Source of the DNA: Chrysomallon squamiferum
Taxonomy: Eukaryota > Mollusca > Gastropoda > Neomphalida > Peltospiridae
DNA length: 64,000 bases
Assembly (NCBI GenBank): GCA_012295275.1
Contig: CM022671.1
Coordinates: forward strand, 21,108,822-21,172,821
Direction: 5' to 3'
Position numbers and translations under genes: made by a program. Shown here piece after piece: positions 60,535 to 64,000 of this stretch (positions are counted from its first letter, which is position 1; every line of letters begins with the position of its first letter). A model generated the notes under the pieces. The model made no database searches. It saw only the letters and a program-made list of their open reading frames with translations, and was not told where the DNA came from.

Positions 60535-62716
60535 CTGAAAATTAAAACAAATAGCAGATGACATTTAAATAGCATTTTCTATGTTAATGATAAATTTTAT
60601 GAAAATATTTCACAATAAAGAAACCATTAAATGATTAATTTTAAAAATATATGTTAGTAGTTTAAAAATTATACTCCTGAACCTATAATTCTTTTTTTAA
60701 AAATGTGTTTTAAATTAACTTAAAAGTCAAGTACATCTAGTTAAAGTAATAATTACACTTAAACAGCTATATCTATCTTAGAAAATGTGTATCTGTAAAA
60801 TTACATACACTGAACTAAACATTTGTTGTCCAGTGATTCCTGAAACTGAATGAAATTTTGATAAATGAAAATTATGTTAAAAATTGAACAAACAATATAC
60901 AAAACCTTACAAAAAAATGGTCTTACCTAAATGTTAAACACACACACACACATACACAAACAACACTGTAAATAAATAAACCACAAAGTGACAAACAAAA
61001 TCACATTACCTTGAAATAGTTATACAAAGCTTCAGGATTGTTTTTGACAATTTTATACGTGGTTTGAAACTGAAACGATGTCTGTGGAACATCTTTTATC
61101 ACAGAGGAATAATCCTGAACCAATGCTTTTTGACTGTTTGAATCTTTGTTTACACTGCCACGATTCTCTGACTTCAACCTTTCTCCTTTCACTGGTTGCT
61201 TCTGGCTGTCATTTTTATTTTCAGAAGCATTCTGAATTCCATCCTTGGTCATTCCACTGTCACAAACCTCCATCTTCAACTGCTCTGTGTGTGTTGGCTG
61301 TTTCTGCTTACTCTCTGGAGTTGCTGATAATCCATTCTGCTGAGAAATCACTGTTTTATTATTAGCTGAATCATCAACTTTTCTTGTGCTGTTGTCTTTA
61401 ACACAAACTGGTTGATTCTCTGTTGCTGACTTTTCATTAAGGAATGTATTTTTTTCATTTTCTTTTCCATGTTTTGTTGACGCTGAATCACCAGAATCTT
61501 TAACATGAGGTGAGATTTTCTTCACATCTTTTCCACGTCCTATTTCCTCAATGATTAATCTTCGTAAAGGTTTCTGAAAAACAACAGAATATCTGATTCC
61601 ATTACTTAAGTAATTAAATCAAACTGGCATCAGTTCAATTTAACTGAACAAGCTATGTTTTATAGCTTTTGACTGCCTTCTTGACTAGTGTGTTTTACTA
61701 TTTAACAGTGTAGAGCACCAAGATTTATATTTATAAATCAAGATACATGTTGTTTTTTTTAACTCTAACCATTTCAAAATTAAAACACCTCACCTTGGAT
61801 CGCTGTTCAGGAGGTTTATACACTGGCCTCACAACACCTTTTTCTGATGATACAAATGATGAAATATCATGCTTCCTCTCTTTACTGTTACTCAACTCCT
61901 GAAAAAAAAAATATAATCAACTACAACATCATTTTACAATTTGAAATTTTTTAGTTGATAACTCAAAAGTATAAAAAAAAAAATAATTTTACATTTGGTA
62001 CTCCTGTCACATCATTTGTCATGCTAACTCAAAATCAAAAGCTTTCTATAAGAGAATCATAAACATATATTGCAATTCTTTTTAGCCATTTGTTCCTTCA
62101 TGTTCTGGATTGTAAGAAAATCATGAAATTTCAAAGAATATTTTGAATTATAAAAATATTATGAACATTCAAAGTATATTCTGTATTATAAAAATATAAT
62201 GAAAATTCTGTGTACATTCAATTCTGGGTTATAATAATATAATGAACATTCAATGTACATTTAGGATTATAAAAACATAATTAAAATTTAGCGTATGTTT
62301 TGCATTATAACAGTTACAATGAACATTCAAAGTACATTTTAGATTACAAAACATAATGAACATTGGAATACATTTTGGATTATAACATTAACAATATAAT
62401 GAACGTTCAGTGTACATTTTAGATTACAGAAATATAATGAACATATAAAAACTGGTATGCCAGAAAAATGTAACGGTTTGACTGTTCAGCTGGATCATTT
62501 TGTGTACTTTGTGATTACATTCTGTGTTAATTTCAACTAGATATTTTCAAGAAAGTTATTTTAGATAAGAAAGAAACTTTTCTTCATTTTTTTTGGGGGG
62601 GTTCCATTGTTCCAAACTACATTACCTGGCATTTTTAATTTTTGAGTCTGTTATAAAATGTATTTTATATTTTTATAGTTTTAGCATATTTATTTAGCCA
62701 AAATAAAAAAAAAAAA

Positions 62717-62755
<39 letters not shown>

Positions 62756-63830
62756 TAGGAATTCACCTTTTCAATTCTAGTTATTTCAGTTTTGGCGTGT
62801 TTGTTATTTGGCTCCAGAGTAAGAACTTTGTTGTAGTCTGACAGTGCCTCCTCCAGCTTGTGCTGACCAAGTCGAGCTGAAGCTCGTCGAAGGTAAGCTT
62901 TGATGTACAGTGGGTCTAGTGTCAGAGCCACTGTGCAGTCCACCTCTGCCTCAGGATATCTGAACAAAAATTTAAATATTGCTAGTACAGAGAACTACTG
63001 ATATAATTTTTAATGTTAGGATGCCAGAATTATTAAAATATACTTTTTTCTTCTTCACTTATGTAACAGTGATTGTTGCATATTAATATGAAGAATTTAT
63101 TAACTGTTTAGTAGTTTACTATGAAGAACAACTGAAGATCTGTTAAAATCCATTGGACACAATTACTACTGTAATCTACATTGCTCAGTAAAGAGGAATT
63201 TCAGTAATAGTAACATATATATATATATTGAGAGAGAGAGAGACACACACACACACACAAACACACACACAAATGAAACAGAAAAATGAACTGATACCAA
63301 ACAAGATATTTTAGAAATCTGTGACACACTTACTTATTTTGTTTGAGTAAAGCCATGGCTCTGTTTGCAGGAAGAATTGCATTTACAGGATCCAGCTCAA
63401 TGCCACGAGTGTAAGAATCCACTGCTTCTTGGTATTTTCCCTTCTTGAAAAACTCATTGCCCTAAACCAAGAACAAAACAAACACAACCAGATGGTTAAG
63501 TTGGCTGAATGCATAATGAAAAAAACAGTTAACACTGTTAATATTAATTAAAAAAAATACATATATAATAAATGACTTGATTAATATTGATGACAGTTTG
63601 TTATCTGGACAAGTTTCTTTATCCATATGTTTATTATTTATATATCTATTTTATATGTATATCTTGGTATATCTATTTTTATATCTTATATCTACACTCC
63701 AGTAATCACATGTGACAAATCTTACTGTTTCTTTTTCACTTTCTGCTAGATGTTTTCTCCTTTCTAGTTCCCATTCTTCATCAGTCTCATATTCAGAAGA
63801 AGATTTTTCAGCTTCATCACAAGCTTTATC
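59523..63830 (-). CDS. RPAP3: RNA polymerase II-associated protein 3, C-terminal part (partial at the right edge)
   Basis: Eight minus-strand exons: 63726-63830, 63334-63461, 62767-62959, 61794-61898, 61010-61573, 60437-60534, 60142-60236 and 59523-59614. All are GT/AG with matching phases, giving 459 codons and a TGA at 59523. The protein reads through an acidic segment, a TPR block, a long low-complexity linker and the RPAP3 C-terminal domain. The N-terminal half (first TPR block) lies outside the window. Family knowledge: RPAP3 is the TPR co-chaperone of the R2TP complex (RUVBL1/2 and PIH1D1). It binds HSP90/HSP70 tails and helps assemble RNA polymerase II, snoRNPs and PIKK kinases. All domains are intact, with no frameshift. 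It runs convergently with the giant cadherin and the two have no evident functional link. Confidence 0.92.
61010..61573 (-). other. RPAP3: RPAP3 linker exon and start of the C-terminal domain
   Basis: 188 codons. It begins KPLRRLIIEEIGRG, the conserved motif after the TPR block in RPAP3. A Ser/Asn/Lys/Gln-rich, probably disordered linker follows. It ends with TSFQFQTTYKIVKNNPEALY, the first helix of the RPAP3_C domain. Confidence 0.85.
62100..62445. repeat. Minisatellite in an RPAP3 intron
   Basis: About eight imperfect copies of a unit of roughly 40-45 bp (aatgaacattcaatgtacat + tttggattataaaaatat). It lies in the intron between exons 62767-62959 and 61794-61898. An (AAT)n array at 62716-62755 is close to the next exon. 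Confidence 0.85.
62767..63461 (-). other. RPAP3: RPAP3 second TPR block (two exons)
   Basis: Exon 63334-63461 starts GNEFFKKGKYQEAVDSYTRG and continues with LPANRAMALLKQNK. Exon 62767-62959 gives YPEAEVDCTVALTLDPLY, AYLRRASARLGQ and LEEALSDYNKVLTLEPNN. These are three consecutive TPR helix pairs with the NxxxN/KxxxR-type carboxylate-clamp residues (Asn in GNEFF, Asn in PANRA, Lys/Arg in YIKAYLRR), expected to hold chaperone EEVD tails. Confidence 0.88.
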
Positions 63831-64000
63831 CTAAGAATAAATTAATAAAAAGACAATGTTTGACAAAACCTGAACTATTTTAATCCTTACATTCTTAAGT
63901 TCAGACCCATACACATTGTTACTTGAAGATGAGAGGAGACAGAAAATTCAAAATAACCATTCAGTAACCACCACACATCAGTTAGCTATTACTTTGTGAA

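Noticed and set aside
61078-61365. Plus-strand 95-codon frame opposite the RPAP3 linker exon
   Set aside because: It is the antisense shadow of a confirmed RPAP3 exon.

Overview
The window looks like AT-rich nuclear DNA from an invertebrate animal. Long microsatellites, short exons in long introns and a giant cadherin suggest a mollusc or another lophotrochozoan. No species-specific marker was seen, so the taxon is an inference. Exons were built by hand from protein homology, GT/AG splice sites and codon phase.

Left edge (612-3821, minus strand): the 5' end of a cadherin gene running off the window. It has a signal-peptide exon and four exons of extracellular cadherin (EC) repeats. A 223-bp MITE-like element with TA target duplications lies in its last visible intron.

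Middle (3.8-22.1 kb): no protein gene recognised. This DNA lies between two head-to-head cadherin genes. It contains a tandem segmental duplication of about 3.1 kb (about 7555-10700 and 11905-14975). Each copy keeps an NRF1-like site, a TATA box, a 12-codon ORF and a minus-strand splice donor, so these may be duplicated promoters and 5' UTR exons of the minus-strand gene. Two perfect CRE palindromes sit at 15405 and 15437. A candidate first exon for the plus-strand gene ends at 18587. Minisatellites and (GA)n arrays fill much of the rest.

22.1-58.2 kb (plus strand): a complete giant cadherin gene. I resolve 41 exons, 13,616 coding nt, with phases that agree throughout except for two single-base frameshifts (exons 6 and 23). 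Removing those two bases gives 4,538 codons: signal peptide, about 39-40 EC repeats, a membrane-proximal module, one transmembrane helix and a tail of about 137 residues with no visible catenin-binding region. Exons 5-16 and 17-27 are a tandem duplication in which most paired exons have identical lengths. The minus-strand gene is an inverted paralogue of exons 1 and 3-6.

59.5-63.8 kb (minus strand): the 3' part of RPAP3 (RNA polymerase II-associated protein 3), with eight exons covering the second TPR block and the C-terminal RPAP3 domain. It converges on the cadherin gene and is functionally unrelated to it.

The most interesting material is the cadherin locus itself: inverted paralogues, an internal exon-block duplication with intron and frame differences between copies, an intronic minisatellite that appears to have been built from a splice-acceptor/exon junction, and duplicated promoter-like segments.
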